DNA of 64,000 nt from Mycolicibacterium crocinum (lineage in GTDB: Bacteria; Actinomycetota; Actinomycetes; Mycobacteriales; Mycobacteriaceae): positions 3,720,001 to 3,784,000 of the forward strand of contig NZ_CP092362.2 in NCBI RefSeq assembly GCF_022370635.2, read 5' to 3'. Every line of letters starts with the position of its first letter. Position 1 is the first letter of the stretch. A program made the position numbers and the translations under genes. Shown one piece after another: positions 10,592 through 19,777 of the stretch. The notes under the pieces were generated by a model. It saw nothing but the letters and a program-made list of their open reading frames with translations. It made no database searches and was not told the origin of the DNA.

Positions 10592-11044
10592 GTGCAGAAA
10601 CCCGATGCTGTCGCCTCCGCCGGTGCCTGGCTGCTGGAAAACGGTCACCGCCTGCTGCTGACGCTCACCGGTGGCCGCTACCCGCGCACCGTGATGGGCA
10701 TGTTGACTCTCGAGTTGCACACCGTTGGCCGCAAATCCGGTAAGCCGTATACCAACCTGCTGACGTCTCCGATTCACGATGACAAGCGCATTGTCGTCGT
10801 CGCCTCCAAGGGCGGCCACCAGGATCACCCCGACTGGTACAAGAACGCGATCGCCAATCCCGACGTCGGGGTGACCGTCGACGGCTCGACGGTCCCGATG
10901 CTGGCCCGCAGTGCCACCCGCGAAGAGCGAGCCGATATGTGGCCCCGAGTTGTCAAGGCCTACAAGGGATATGAGGGCTATCAGCGCAACACGCCCCGGG
11001 AAATCCCATTGCTGATCTTGGAACGGCGCCGCGCGTTCCGGTAG
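10592..11044 (+). CDS. deazaflavin (F420)-dependent nitroreductase family protein
   Basis: 150 residues from a GTG start. It carries the pattern of the Ddn/F420H2-dependent reductase family: LELHTVGRKSGKPYTNLLT (cofactor phosphate contacts), VVVASKGGHQDHPDWYKN and NPDVGVTVDG. Members use reduced coenzyme F420, abundant in mycobacteria, to reduce quinones or nitro compounds; Ddn itself activates pretomanid. Which substrate this paralogue uses is not inferable. Its stop codon abuts that of convergent coaE with no gap. Confidence 0.85.
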   Translation: MQKPDAVASAGAWLLENGHRLLLTLTGGRYPRTVMGMLTLELHTVGRKSGKPYTNLLTSPIHDDKRIVVVASKGGHQDHPDWYKNAIANPDVGVTVDGSTVPMLARSATREERADMWPRVVKAYKGYEGYQRNTPREIPLLILERRRAFR

Positions 11045-12226
11045 TCAGACGGCCGGCGTCCAACCGGTCGACTCGGCCCACGCCCACGCCCGACGGTAGG
11101 CGTCAAGGAACCACGGCTCCTTGGCTTCGGCGTAGGCACCGATGTCGGCGAGCTGAGCCGCCGACCGCTTGACCGCCAGATAGTCGGCCTGCACGCCGGG
11201 GTTGGCCTTGAGCCAGTCCACGAACAGCAGGGCGAACCGCTGGTTGGGCCAGCCGTCCACCCGGATGTGCACGTTAGTGGGCCGGCCCGGGTCGCCGGAG
11301 GCGTGAAAACGCTTGTGCCACAACGCCGGATCAGTGCCTTCCTTCGGCACGTCCGACGTGATGGTGGCCACCCGGGGATAGCCGGCGCGCAGCAGATCCT
11401 CGGCGAGTTCGTCGGCGACCTCGAGCGAGGCGACGGTCACCTGGACGTCGATGACGTCCTTGGCGTCCATGCCGGGTACGGCCGTCGACCCGATGTGGTC
11501 GATGCGCACCGCCCGGTGCCCGCAGGTGGTGTTGAGGCGAGCCAGGATTCGCCGGGCCTGATCGGGCCAGGTGGGGTCGGCCGGAACGATGGCGGTCGGG
11601 CTGGACACCGGCGTGCGGGTGGCGAGGTTGTGCGCGAACGGCAGGATGCGCTGATACCACAGCTCTCGTGCCTTCTCGACGAGCTGCCCGGAGCTGCCGG
11701 AGTTGTCCAGCCACACATCGGCGACCAGCCGCCGCTGCTCTTCGGTGGCCTGCATCGCGATACGGGCCCGGGCGTCGTCCTCGCTGAACCCGCGGTATTC
11801 GATCAGCCGCTTGACCCGCACCTCGGGATCGGCGTTCACGATGATGACCAGCGGGAACATCGGCGCCATCTGGGATTCGACGAGCAGCGGAATGTCCTCG
11901 ACGATCACCGCATCCTCCCCCGCGGCGGCGATCAGCTCCGAGCGCCGAGTAGCCACCAGTGGGTGAACGATGCCGTTCAGGGTCTGCCGTTTCTCCTCGT
12001 CACTGAACGCGATCGCGGCCAGCGCGGGACGGTCCAGGGCGCCATCGGCTTGCAGGATCCCGGACCCGAAGGCCTCGACGAGCTTGCCCAGACCCTCGGT
12101 ACCCGGTTCGACGACCTCACGGGAGATGACGTCGCCATCGACGACGATGCCGCCACATTCGGAGAACGTGGCGGACACCGTCGACTTGCCGGCGCCGATA
12201 CCGCCGGTGAGTCCAATACGTAGCAC
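11045..12226 (-). CDS. coaE: dephospho-CoA kinase fused to a GrpB (UPF0157) domain
   Basis: 393 residues from a GTG start. Residues 1-200 are dephospho-CoA kinase, the last step of coenzyme A synthesis: P-loop GGIGAGKS (8-15), DGDVISREVVEPGT for substrate binding and the lid around EEQRRLVADVWLDN. Residues about 210-390 are a GrpB/nucleotidyltransferase-fold domain with HIGSTAVPGMDAKDVIDVQV. This fusion is typical of actinobacteria, and M. tuberculosis CoaE has the same two domains, the second assisting folding or stability. It follows rpsA on the same strand across a strong hairpin. Confidence 0.95.
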   Translation of the reverse strand: MLRIGLTGGIGAGKSTVSATFSECGGIVVDGDVISREVVEPGTEGLGKLVEAFGSGILQADGALDRPALAAIAFSDEEKRQTLNGIVHPLVATRRSELIAAAGEDAVIVEDIPLLVESQMAPMFPLVIIVNADPEVRVKRLIEYRGFSEDDARARIAMQATEEQRRLVADVWLDNSGSSGQLVEKARELWYQRILPFAHNLATRTPVSSPTAIVPADPTWPDQARRILARLNTTCGHRAVRIDHIGSTAVPGMDAKDVIDVQVTVASLEVADELAEDLLRAGYPRVATITSDVPKEGTDPALWHKRFHASGDPGRPTNVHIRVDGWPNQRFALLFVDWLKANPGVQADYLAVKRSAAQLADIGAYAEAKEPWFLDAYRRAWAWAESTGWTPAV

Positions 12227-12255
12227 TGCACCAGTCTTTCAGGCAGCCGAGACGA

Positions 12256-12289
12256 CGAACGCCCCGGCTCGGATGAGCCGGGGCGTTCG
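12256..12289 (-). terminator. rpsA terminator
   Basis: A perfect 15-bp GC-rich stem (CGAACGCCCCGGCTC and its complement) with a 4-nt loop, 13 nt past the rpsA stop on the minus strand and before coaE. No T-run follows. The stem can extend further with one bulge. It likely ends most rpsA transcripts while letting some pass into coaE. Confidence 0.85.
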
Positions 12290-12301
12290 GTCGTGAATTA
12301 C

Positions 12302-13750
12302 TTAGGCGTTGCCTGCCAGCTTTTCGCGCAGCGCGGCGAGCTGAGCGTCGCTGGCCAGCGAACCACCGGCGGACTCACCCGAGCTCGACGAAGACGACGA
12401 GCCGTTGCCGGCCGGCCGCTCAGCCGCTTCGGCCTCAGCCTTGGCGAACTTCTCCATCTGCGCGGTGTGCATCTTGTGCCGGCGCTCGGCCTCGGCGTAG
12501 CGGGCCTCCCACTCGGTGCGCTGCTTGTCGAAGCCTTCGAGCCATTCGTTGGTCTCGGCGTCGAAGCCCTCGGGGAAGATGTAGTTCCCCTGCTCGTCGT
12601 AGCTGTCGGCCATGCCGTACTTCGAGGGGTCGAACTCCTCGGTGTAGTCCTCGTTGGCCTGCTTGAGGCTCAGCGAGATGCGGCGGCGCTCCAGGTCGAT
12701 GTCGATGACCTTGACCATGGCGTCGTCGCCGACCTGCACGACCTGATCCGGCACCTCGACGTGACGCTCAGCCAGCTCGGAGATGTGCACCAGGCCCTCG
12801 ATGCCCTCCTCGACGCGGACGAACGCACCGAACGGCACCAGCTTGGTGACCTTGCCCGGCACGATCTGACCGATCGCGTGGGTGCGGGCGAAGTGGCGCC
12901 ACGGGTCTTCCTGAGTCGCCTTGAGCGACAACGAAACCCGCTCGCGGTCCATGTCGACGTCGAGCACCTCGACGGTGACCTCGTCGCCCACCTGAACCAC
13001 CTCGGACGGGTGATCGATGTGCTTCCAGGACAGCTCGGAGACGTGCACCAGGCCGTCGACCCCGCCGAGGTCGACGAACGCGCCGAAGTTGACGATCGAG
13101 GAGACGACACCCTTGCGGATGGCGCCCTTCTGCAGCTGGTTGAGGAACTCGCTGCGGACCTCGGACTGGGTCTGCTCCAGCCAGGCGCGACGGGACAGCA
13201 CCACGTTGTTGCGGTTCTTGTCCAGCTCGATGATCTTGGCCTCGATCTCCTTGCCGATGTACGGCTGCAGATCGCGGACGCGCCGCATCTCGACCAGCGA
13301 TGCGGGCAGGAAGCCGCGCAGGCCGATGTCGAGGATCAGGCCGCCCTTGACGACCTCGATGACGGTGCCCTTGACGGCCTCGTCCTTCTCCTTGAGGGCC
13401 TCGATGGTGCCCCAGGCGCGCTCGTACTGAGCTCGCTTCTTGGACAGGATCAGGCGGCCTTCTTTGTCCTCCTTGGTGAGGACCAGGGCTTCCACCTCGT
13501 CGCCGACGGACACAACCTCATTGGGGTCGACGTCGTGCTTGATGGAAAGTTCGCGGGAGGGGATCACACCCTCGGTCTTGTAGCCGATATCCAGGAGAAC
13601 TTCGTCCCGGTCGACCTTGACGATGGTTCCCTCGACGATGTCGCCATCGTTGAAGTATTTGATGGTTTTATCGATGGCGGCGAGGAAGTCCTCGCTCGAG
13701 CCGATGTCGTTGACGGCTACTTGCGGCGAGGTGACGGTGGGACTTGGCAT
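12302..13750 (-). CDS. rpsA: 30S ribosomal protein S1
   Basis: 482 residues, close to the M. tuberculosis RpsA length. Four S1 RNA-binding repeats follow the N-terminal region MPSPTVTSPQVAVNDIGSSE: VEGTIVKVDRDEVLLDIGYK, then VKGGLILDIGLRG, VNFGAFVDLGGVDGLVHVSE and KLVPFGAFVRVEEGIEGLVH. The variable C-terminus is Ser-rich and ends ALREKLAGNA; in M. tuberculosis this end is implicated in pyrazinoic-acid and tmRNA interactions. ATG at 13750 matches the conserved N-terminus; 25 extra upstream in-frame codons are leader sequence. RpsA binds mRNA on the small subunit. It is divergent from the PrsW gene, with a 169-bp promoter region between. Confidence 0.98.
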   Translation of the reverse strand: MPSPTVTSPQVAVNDIGSSEDFLAAIDKTIKYFNDGDIVEGTIVKVDRDEVLLDIGYKTEGVIPSRELSIKHDVDPNEVVSVGDEVEALVLTKEDKEGRLILSKKRAQYERAWGTIEALKEKDEAVKGTVIEVVKGGLILDIGLRGFLPASLVEMRRVRDLQPYIGKEIEAKIIELDKNRNNVVLSRRAWLEQTQSEVRSEFLNQLQKGAIRKGVVSSIVNFGAFVDLGGVDGLVHVSELSWKHIDHPSEVVQVGDEVTVEVLDVDMDRERVSLSLKATQEDPWRHFARTHAIGQIVPGKVTKLVPFGAFVRVEEGIEGLVHISELAERHVEVPDQVVQVGDDAMVKVIDIDLERRRISLSLKQANEDYTEEFDPSKYGMADSYDEQGNYIFPEGFDAETNEWLEGFDKQRTEWEARYAEAERRHKMHTAQMEKFAKAEAEAAERPAGNGSSSSSSSGESAGGSLASDAQLAALREKLAGNA

Positions 13751-13919
13751 ATTGTTGGGTTGCTCCGGACAAGGTTGATCGTAGGGACAGTTGTTCTCGA
13801 GATGATGTACCCGCCGAGTGCACACAGGTACTTCCCGAGCCTACTCGACTAGGCGCACGCTGGACAAACCCGGGTCTGTGAGCCCGCTGTGCGGGCACTG
13901 TTTCGAATACCCTGCTCAG

Positions 13920-15059
13920 GTGTCCTACCCCTATCCGCCGCCGCTGCCCCGGCCGGTCCGCAAGGTCGGCGCCCCGCTGGCGGTGATCATCGTTCTCGGC
14001 ACCGTCGCCGGGTTGATCTTGACCCTGTTGACCGCGGTCAACCCGGTCGGGACGATCATCGGCTTCATCCTGGCCACCGTGGCGACGACGCTGGTGGTGC
14101 TGTCCTACCTCTGGCTGGACCGCTGGGAGCCCGAGCCGCCCCGGCTGCTGGTGTTCGCCTTCGTGTGGGGCGCCTCGGTGGCGGTCGTGGTGTCGGTGGG
14201 CCTGGAAATGGTGTTCGACGCCGCGGTGAGCACCGGCGGCTCAGAGTCGAGTCCGTTCACCATTGCGGTCGGCGCCCCGCTGATCGAGGAGGCGGCCAAG
14301 GGCCTGTTCCTGCTGCTGATGATGACGGGTGTGCGCCGTGCCGAGCTGAACTCGCTGACCGATTGCCTGGTGTATGCCGGGATGACGGCGATCGGCTTCG
14401 CGTGGCTGGAGAACATCTTCTACATCGCCGACGGTGGATCCCTGGGCGACTCGCTGCTGACCGCGGGGATGCGTCTGGTGATGGGACCTTTCGCCCACCC
14501 GCTGTTCACGACGTTCACCGCGATCGGCGTGCATTTCGCCCTGCAGCAACGCAATTCGTTCGCGAAGGTCGGTTGCGTGGTGCTGGGGTACCTCGCCGCG
14601 GTGGTGATGCACGGACTGTGGAACGGCTCCGCGCTGGCCGGTCCGGGCGCCTACTTCGGACTGTATGTGGTGTGGATGATGCCGATCTTCGCGCTGGCGG
14701 TCACGCTGGCGGTGCGCAGCCGGCGGCGTGAACAGCGCGTGGTGGCCGAGAAGCTGCCGGGCATGGTGGCGGCGGGTTTGATCACCCCCGCCGAGGCCGG
14801 CTGGCTCGGGACGATCCGCACCCGCAAAGAGGTGGTGGCCGCCGCCAACCGGTTCGGTGGGCGGGCCGCCCGGCGCGGGGTCAAGAAGTTCGCCATCCAG
14901 GTCGTCGAGCTGGCGTTCGTGCGGGATCGCATCGACCGCGGTTTCGGCGACGCCCGGGTGTTCGCTTTGCAGCAGATCGAGGTCGACGGTGTGGTCGCCG
15001 CCCGAGCCGAGGCCGGGGCGGCGCTGCACTGGCTCAACGGCTACCGACCGCCGGTGTAG
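13920..15059 (+). CDS. PrsW-family intramembrane metalloprotease
   Basis: 379 residues from GTG at 13920, with about eight to nine membrane helices. The signature residues of the PrsW/CPBP-like glutamic protease clan are present: EEAAK (Glu123, Glu124, Lys127) in GAPLIEEAAKGLF, GFAWLENIFYI, then HPLFTTF and HGLWN with the conserved His residues. PrsW in Bacillus cleaves an anti-sigma factor in the membrane; the target here is unknown. The N-terminus is Pro-rich and cytoplasmic, and the last 90 residues are a soluble basic tail. An in-frame upstream ATG would add 34 residues without support. It ends 8 bp before the convergent metallopeptidase gene. Confidence 0.85.
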   Translation: MSYPYPPPLPRPVRKVGAPLAVIIVLGTVAGLILTLLTAVNPVGTIIGFILATVATTLVVLSYLWLDRWEPEPPRLLVFAFVWGASVAVVVSVGLEMVFDAAVSTGGSESSPFTIAVGAPLIEEAAKGLFLLLMMTGVRRAELNSLTDCLVYAGMTAIGFAWLENIFYIADGGSLGDSLLTAGMRLVMGPFAHPLFTTFTAIGVHFALQQRNSFAKVGCVVLGYLAAVVMHGLWNGSALAGPGAYFGLYVVWMMPIFALAVTLAVRSRRREQRVVAEKLPGMVAAGLITPAEAGWLGTIRTRKEVVAAANRFGGRAARRGVKKFAIQVVELAFVRDRIDRGFGDARVFALQQIEVDGVVAARAEAGAALHWLNGYRPPV

Positions 15060-15067
15060 GGCTGCGA

Positions 15068-16540
15068 CTAGGCGATGACGGTGTAGCCGAGGTCCTCGAG
15101 CATGCCGATCTCGACCGCACTCAACTTGATGCGGCGAACGCCGGTGCCGATGCTCGGGCTCATCAACGACCCCGCGAACGTCGAACCGTTCAGATGCGCG
15201 CCAGTGGCGTCGAGTGCCACCAATCCGCCGTTGGCGGCCACCGCGGTGGGGCCGCCAAAGTAGACCCCGCCGCCGGTCCCGCCGAGCCAGGCACCATTGC
15301 TGCCGAACAAATGGGCACCGGCGCTGTTGACGGCGTAGGAGTCCATTGTCGTTCGGTAGGTCGACGACGACGCGCTTCCGATCGTCGACAAGAAACCCAG
15401 CGTATGGACGAGTTCGTGCAAGGCGACTGTTTCGAAATCGGTTTCGAAGAAGCCCGGGGTGCTGTCGAAGGACCACGTGTGCGCGGAGTTGAACACGATG
15501 CTGCCATCGGCCTGCGTGCCGTTCTGGTCGATCCCGGTGAGGATCTTGTGTTGCACCACAGTGTCTTCGAACTTTCCGCTACCGACGATGGCAAGCGAGC
15601 TGCTGCCGGTACCGAGAAGGCTGGAGCCGGGTGTGCTCTGCACGGTGATCAGATAGCTCACGGTCACCGGGAGTGAGGCCGACGGCACGATGCGCGACGA
15701 CAGGTAATCGCCTGCCGCCTGCAACGCGGCGCGCGAAGCGGGAGTCCACCATGACGCCGACGCCGCATCGTAATTGAACAAGAAGCTCAACGCCGGCGTC
15801 CCGAGTGCGTACTGGCTCACCGTGACCGAGGCGGTCGTGCTGGGTGCGCGGAAGAGGTTCAGCAGGTTGATGTGCGTTCCGACATCCGTTGCGCGCACGG
15901 CGAACTGGTCGGTTCCGGTGAAATCCGCCCCTGGGGTGTAAGTGAATGTGCCGTCGGAGGCCACCGAAACGGTGCCGTGTAGAGGCGCGCCGGCGCCGGA
16001 AGCGACGACCTTGTACTTGATCACGTCCCCTTCGGGGTCGACGGCGCCGATGGTTCCGCTGATCACCCCGTCATGCTGACCGGTGACCTGGACTGGCTGC
16101 ACGGTCGGTGCGTTGTTGAAGAAGGTGCGGCGAATCTGCAACGGCAGGTGGTCGACGAAGTTCTGGACGGGGTTCGCTGACGCCGACGCCGTAGGCCGGG
16201 CAACAGCCGGGGCGCTGACGATGGGATCGGACTTCGGCGTCACCGCAGCCGGCGTGGTCGGTGCGGGCCGCTTGGCATCTACCAGCGGGGACCCGAGCAA
16301 ACGCGTCGGACGGGCACTGCTTGTCGACGGCTTCGCGACGGCTCCCGATGTGCGCGCGGAGTGTGCGGAATGCCGAGCAACGCCAGCGCCTGGGTTGGCG
16401 TGCCCTGTCGATGCCGACGGCGAATTCGAGCTGGCTCCGTCATCTGCGCTGGCGACACCGGCCGCCTGCAGTCCCGCCCATGACAGCCCGACCATGAAGG
16501 CAAACGCGCCGACGCGCGCCTCCCACGTAACTTTCGACAT
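15068..16540 (-). CDS. secreted leishmanolysin-like zinc metallopeptidase
   Basis: 490 residues. A signal peptide ends near residue 32 (GVASA), followed by a Ser/Ala/Pro-rich low-complexity region to about 125. A cadherin/Ig-like repeat occupies 150-243 (AVDPEGDVIKYKVV, DGTFTYTPGADFTGTDQF), then comes a catalytic domain. The zinc site is HELVHTLGF (His375, Glu376, His379). The usual metzincin third ligand is absent at its near position, but His449 lies 70 residues later and Met460 in SLMSP follows it by 11, the spacing of family M8 (leishmanolysin). The end LSAVEIGMLEDLGYTVIA is typical of bacterial members. It likely digests proteins outside the cell; no known mycobacterial substrate. The 117-bp gap to polA shows no clear hairpin. 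Confidence 0.75.
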   Translation of the reverse strand: MSKVTWEARVGAFAFMVGLSWAGLQAAGVASADDGASSNSPSASTGHANPGAGVARHSAHSARTSGAVAKPSTSSARPTRLLGSPLVDAKRPAPTTPAAVTPKSDPIVSAPAVARPTASASANPVQNFVDHLPLQIRRTFFNNAPTVQPVQVTGQHDGVISGTIGAVDPEGDVIKYKVVASGAGAPLHGTVSVASDGTFTYTPGADFTGTDQFAVRATDVGTHINLLNLFRAPSTTASVTVSQYALGTPALSFLFNYDAASASWWTPASRAALQAAGDYLSSRIVPSASLPVTVSYLITVQSTPGSSLLGTGSSSLAIVGSGKFEDTVVQHKILTGIDQNGTQADGSIVFNSAHTWSFDSTPGFFETDFETVALHELVHTLGFLSTIGSASSSTYRTTMDSYAVNSAGAHLFGSNGAWLGGTGGGVYFGGPTAVAANGGLVALDATGAHLNGSTFAGSLMSPSIGTGVRRIKLSAVEIGMLEDLGYTVIA

Positions 16541-16657
16541 CGAAATCCCCCCGGTTTTCGCGCATGTGATGCGGTCTGACCGACGGTACCGTCTCCGGCG
16601 TCATTGCACTGGTATTTCGCCTAACGAATTTGCTCGGCGCCTCAATTTCACCGGCGA

Positions 16658-19357
16658 CTAGTGCGCGGCGGCGTCCCAGCTGCGGCCGTATCCGACGGAC
16701 ACCTCCAGGGGCACATCGAGCGGATAGGCGCTGCCCATCTTGTCGCGCACCAGCTTGTCGAGGGCGTCCCGCTCGCCGGGCGCGACCTCGAACAGCAGCT
16801 CGTCGTGCACCTGCAGAAGCATGCGCGACGACAGGCCGTTCTCCTTGATCGCCGAGTCGACGTTGATCATCGCCACCTTGATCAGGTCGGCGGCGCTGCC
16901 CTGGATCGGGGCGTTGAGCGCGGCCCGCTCGGCAGCCTCCCGCACCTGCCGGTTGCTGCTGTCCAGCTCCGGCAGGTAGCGCCGTCGGCCGAACACCGTC
17001 GAGGTGTAGCCGTCCTTGCGGGCCTGGTCGACGATGTCGCGCAGGTAATCCCGGATCCCGCCGAACCGGTTGAAGTACTGCTCCATCTGGACTTTGGCTT
17101 CTTCGGTCGAGATCTTCAGCTGGGCCGACAGGCCATAGGCGCTCAGCCCGTAGGCCAGGCCGTACGACATCGCCTTCACGCGCCGGCGCAACTCGGCGTT
17201 GACCTCGTCGATGGGGACGTCGAACGCGCGCGACGCCACGAACGAGTGCAGGTCCTCCCCGGTCCGGAACGCCTCGATGAGCCCTTCGTCCTTGGACAGG
17301 TGCGCCATGATCCGCATTTCGATCTGGCTGTAGTCGGCGGTCATCAGCTCGGCGTAGCCCTCGCCCACGATGAACGCGTCGCGGATCTGCCGGCCGGCGT
17401 CGGTGCGGATCGGGATGTTCTGCAGGTTCGGCTCGGTCGACGACAGCCGCCCGGTCGCGGCGATGGTCTGGTTGAACGTGGTGTGGATGCGACCGTCGGC
17501 GGCCACGGACTTGAGCAGCCCGTCGACGGTCACCTTGAGCCGGGTGGCGTCGCGGTGCGTCAGCAGGTGCTCGAGGAAGGGGTGACCGGTCTTGTCGAAC
17601 AATGTCTGCAGCGCATCGGCATCGGTAGTGTAGCCGGTCTTGGTGCGTTTGGTTTTCGGCATGCCGAGCTCGTCGAACAGCACCACCTGCAACTGCTTGG
17701 GCGACCCCAGGTTGATCTGCTTACCGATCACCTCGTATGCGGCGTCGGCAGCCTGGCGGATCTGCTCGGCGAATTCCCGCTCGAGGGTGTTCAGCTTCTC
17801 CAGATCGACGGCGATGCCTGCGTTTTCGAGCTTGGCCAGGACCGCCTGCACCGGCAGCTCCATCTGGCCCAGCAGCGACGACGAATCGATGCGGTCCAGC
17901 TCCGCGTCCAGCGCATCGGCCAGGTCGGCGACCGCCCGGGCGCGCAGGATGACGGTCTGCACCGCCTGCTCGTCCACTCCCTCGCTGTCGTCGAGGAGCG
18001 AAAGTTGTTGTTGTTCAGGGTTATCGGCGCGCAGCTCGCGACGCAGATAACGCAGCGACAGGTCGTCGAGGGCGAAGCTGCGCTGTCCGGGCCGCACCAG
18101 ATACGCCGCCAGCGCGGTGTCGGAGGTGACACCGGCCAGCTGCCAGCCCCGACCCGCCAGGTCGTGCATCGCAATCTTGGCTTCGTGCAACGCCTTCGGT
18201 GCGCTCTCGTCGGCCAGCCAGGCGCCCAGCGCGGCCTCGTCGTCGGGCGTGAGAACGGCGGTGTCGATGTAGGCGCCGTCACCGTCGGCGGTGGCGATCG
18301 CCAGTGCGGTGGCATCACCGTCGTACACCCGGTGGGTGCCGACGACCGCGACACCGGACCGGGCGCCGGTCTTGGCGTGCTCGTCCAACCACGCTGCCAC
18401 CGCGCCGGGTTCGAGCTGGCCGCCGCGGACGTCGAACCCCTCGTCGACCTCGGGTTCAACGGCGGCCAGCGTGTCGAACAACCGATCCCGCAGGACCCGG
18501 AACTCGAGGTCGTCGAACAGACGGTGGATCTGGTCGCGGTCCCACGGCTGTAAACGCAGTGTGTCGGGCGTCTGCGCCAGCGGGACTTCCTTGACCAGGT
18601 CGGTGAGTTCCCGGTTGAGGATGACGCTGGACAGGTTCTCGCGCAACGCATCTCCGACTTTGCCGCGCACCGAGTCGACGTTGTCGACCAGCCCCTGCAG
18701 CGAGCCGTATTCGATGATCCATTTCGAGGCGGTCTTCTCGCCCACTCCCGGGATGCCCGGCAGGTTGTCGCTCGGGTCGCCGCGCAGCGCCGCGAAGTCG
18801 GGATACTGCGTCGGGGTCAGGCCGTACTTCTCGACGACGGCCTCGGGGGTGAACCGGGTGAGGTCGCTGACGCCCTTGCGGGGGTAGAGCACGGTGACGT
18901 CCGGGCTGACCAGTTGCAGCGCGTCACGGTCGCCGGTGACCACCAGGACCCGGTAGTCCTCCTGCTCGGCCTGGGTGGCGAGCGTGGCGATGATGTCGTC
19001 GGCCTCGAAGCCGGGCTCGGCCAGGACGGTGATCCCCAGTGCGTTGAGCACTTCCTTGGTGATCTCGATCTGGCCGCGGAACTCATCGGGCGTCGCCGAG
19101 CGACCCTCTTTGTACTCCGGGTACTTCTCCTTGCGGAAGGTCTGCCGGGACACGTCGAACGCGGCGGCGACGTGGGTGGGTGCCTCGTCGCGCAGCAGGT
19201 TGATCAGCATGGCGGTGAAGCCGTAGACCGCGTTGGTGGTCAGCCCGTTCTTGGTTTTGAAGTTCTCGGCGGGCAGTGCATAGAACGCCCGAAAAGCGAG
19301 CGAATTGCCATCCAGCAGCAGCAGGGTCGGTTTCTGGTCGGTAGCGCTCGCCGTCAC
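16658..19357 (-). CDS. polA: DNA polymerase I
   Basis: 899 residues, normal for mycobacteria. Residues 1-300 are the 5'-3' exonuclease (flap nuclease) domain: LLLDGNSLAFRAFYAL, FEADDIIATLA, VTGDRDALQLV and the helix-hairpin-helix GIPGVGEKTA. The middle domain has the exonuclease fold but appears to lack the acidic triad, so proofreading is probably absent, as known for mycobacteria. Polymerase motifs: A, MTADYSQIEMRIMAHLS; B, RRVKAMSYGLAYGLSAYG; C, QVHDELLFEV. It fills gaps in repair and Okazaki processing. It is divergent in order from the small gene upstream by 29 bp on the same strand. Confidence 0.98.
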   Translation of the reverse strand: MTASATDQKPTLLLLDGNSLAFRAFYALPAENFKTKNGLTTNAVYGFTAMLINLLRDEAPTHVAAAFDVSRQTFRKEKYPEYKEGRSATPDEFRGQIEITKEVLNALGITVLAEPGFEADDIIATLATQAEQEDYRVLVVTGDRDALQLVSPDVTVLYPRKGVSDLTRFTPEAVVEKYGLTPTQYPDFAALRGDPSDNLPGIPGVGEKTASKWIIEYGSLQGLVDNVDSVRGKVGDALRENLSSVILNRELTDLVKEVPLAQTPDTLRLQPWDRDQIHRLFDDLEFRVLRDRLFDTLAAVEPEVDEGFDVRGGQLEPGAVAAWLDEHAKTGARSGVAVVGTHRVYDGDATALAIATADGDGAYIDTAVLTPDDEAALGAWLADESAPKALHEAKIAMHDLAGRGWQLAGVTSDTALAAYLVRPGQRSFALDDLSLRYLRRELRADNPEQQQLSLLDDSEGVDEQAVQTVILRARAVADLADALDAELDRIDSSSLLGQMELPVQAVLAKLENAGIAVDLEKLNTLEREFAEQIRQAADAAYEVIGKQINLGSPKQLQVVLFDELGMPKTKRTKTGYTTDADALQTLFDKTGHPFLEHLLTHRDATRLKVTVDGLLKSVAADGRIHTTFNQTIAATGRLSSTEPNLQNIPIRTDAGRQIRDAFIVGEGYAELMTADYSQIEMRIMAHLSKDEGLIEAFRTGEDLHSFVASRAFDVPIDEVNAELRRRVKAMSYGLAYGLSAYGLSAQLKISTEEAKVQMEQYFNRFGGIRDYLRDIVDQARKDGYTSTVFGRRRYLPELDSSNRQVREAAERAALNAPIQGSAADLIKVAMINVDSAIKENGLSSRMLLQVHDELLFEVAPGERDALDKLVRDKMGSAYPLDVPLEVSVGYGRSWDAAAH

Positions 19358-19386
19358 GCCATCACTCTATGCACCGCCCCCGACAC

Positions 19387-19683
19387 TCAGTACCCGAGGA
19401 GCTTGCGGAATCGCTGTCCCACGGCCATCGACTGGCCCATTCGCTGCACCCACCCGTCGAGTGCGGCCTTGGTGTCGGCCGGATCCCAGCCGCGTTCCTG
19501 GCCGAGGGCGATCATGCCTGCCTCGTCGGTGACACCGCGTTTCTGCGCGGCCAGAGCCAGTTCGGCGTAGTTGCCCAGCGAGATGCCGTTGATCGGCTCC
19601 CAGATCGGGTCATCGTCGGCTACTGACTTGTTCGACGGGCCGCCCAGCAGGGCCGGATCACTGAGTTTCTTGAAAAGTCCCAT
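19387..19683 (-). CDS. small conserved actinobacterial protein
   Basis: 98 residues, soluble, starting MGLFKKLSDPALLGG at ATG 19683. The core contains DPIWEPINGISLGNYAEL and a helical RGVTDEAGMIALGQERGWDPADTKAALDGWVQRM, close to the helical repeats of uncharacterised proteins found in many actinobacteria. No catalytic motif. It lies 29 bp upstream of polA on the same strand, so the two may share a transcript. An in-frame extension to 19872 overlaps the divergent gene and looks non-coding. Function unknown. Confidence 0.7.
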   Translation of the reverse strand: MGLFKKLSDPALLGGPSNKSVADDDPIWEPINGISLGNYAELALAAQKRGVTDEAGMIALGQERGWDPADTKAALDGWVQRMGQSMAVGQRFRKLLGY

Positions 19684-19777
19684 GCCACGAGTCCACCCCG
19701 CAGCATCGGCTACCGATCCCAACATCGGAACTGGAACACGTTTCAGTTCGGCGGTCCGCATCGCATACGATGACCCG

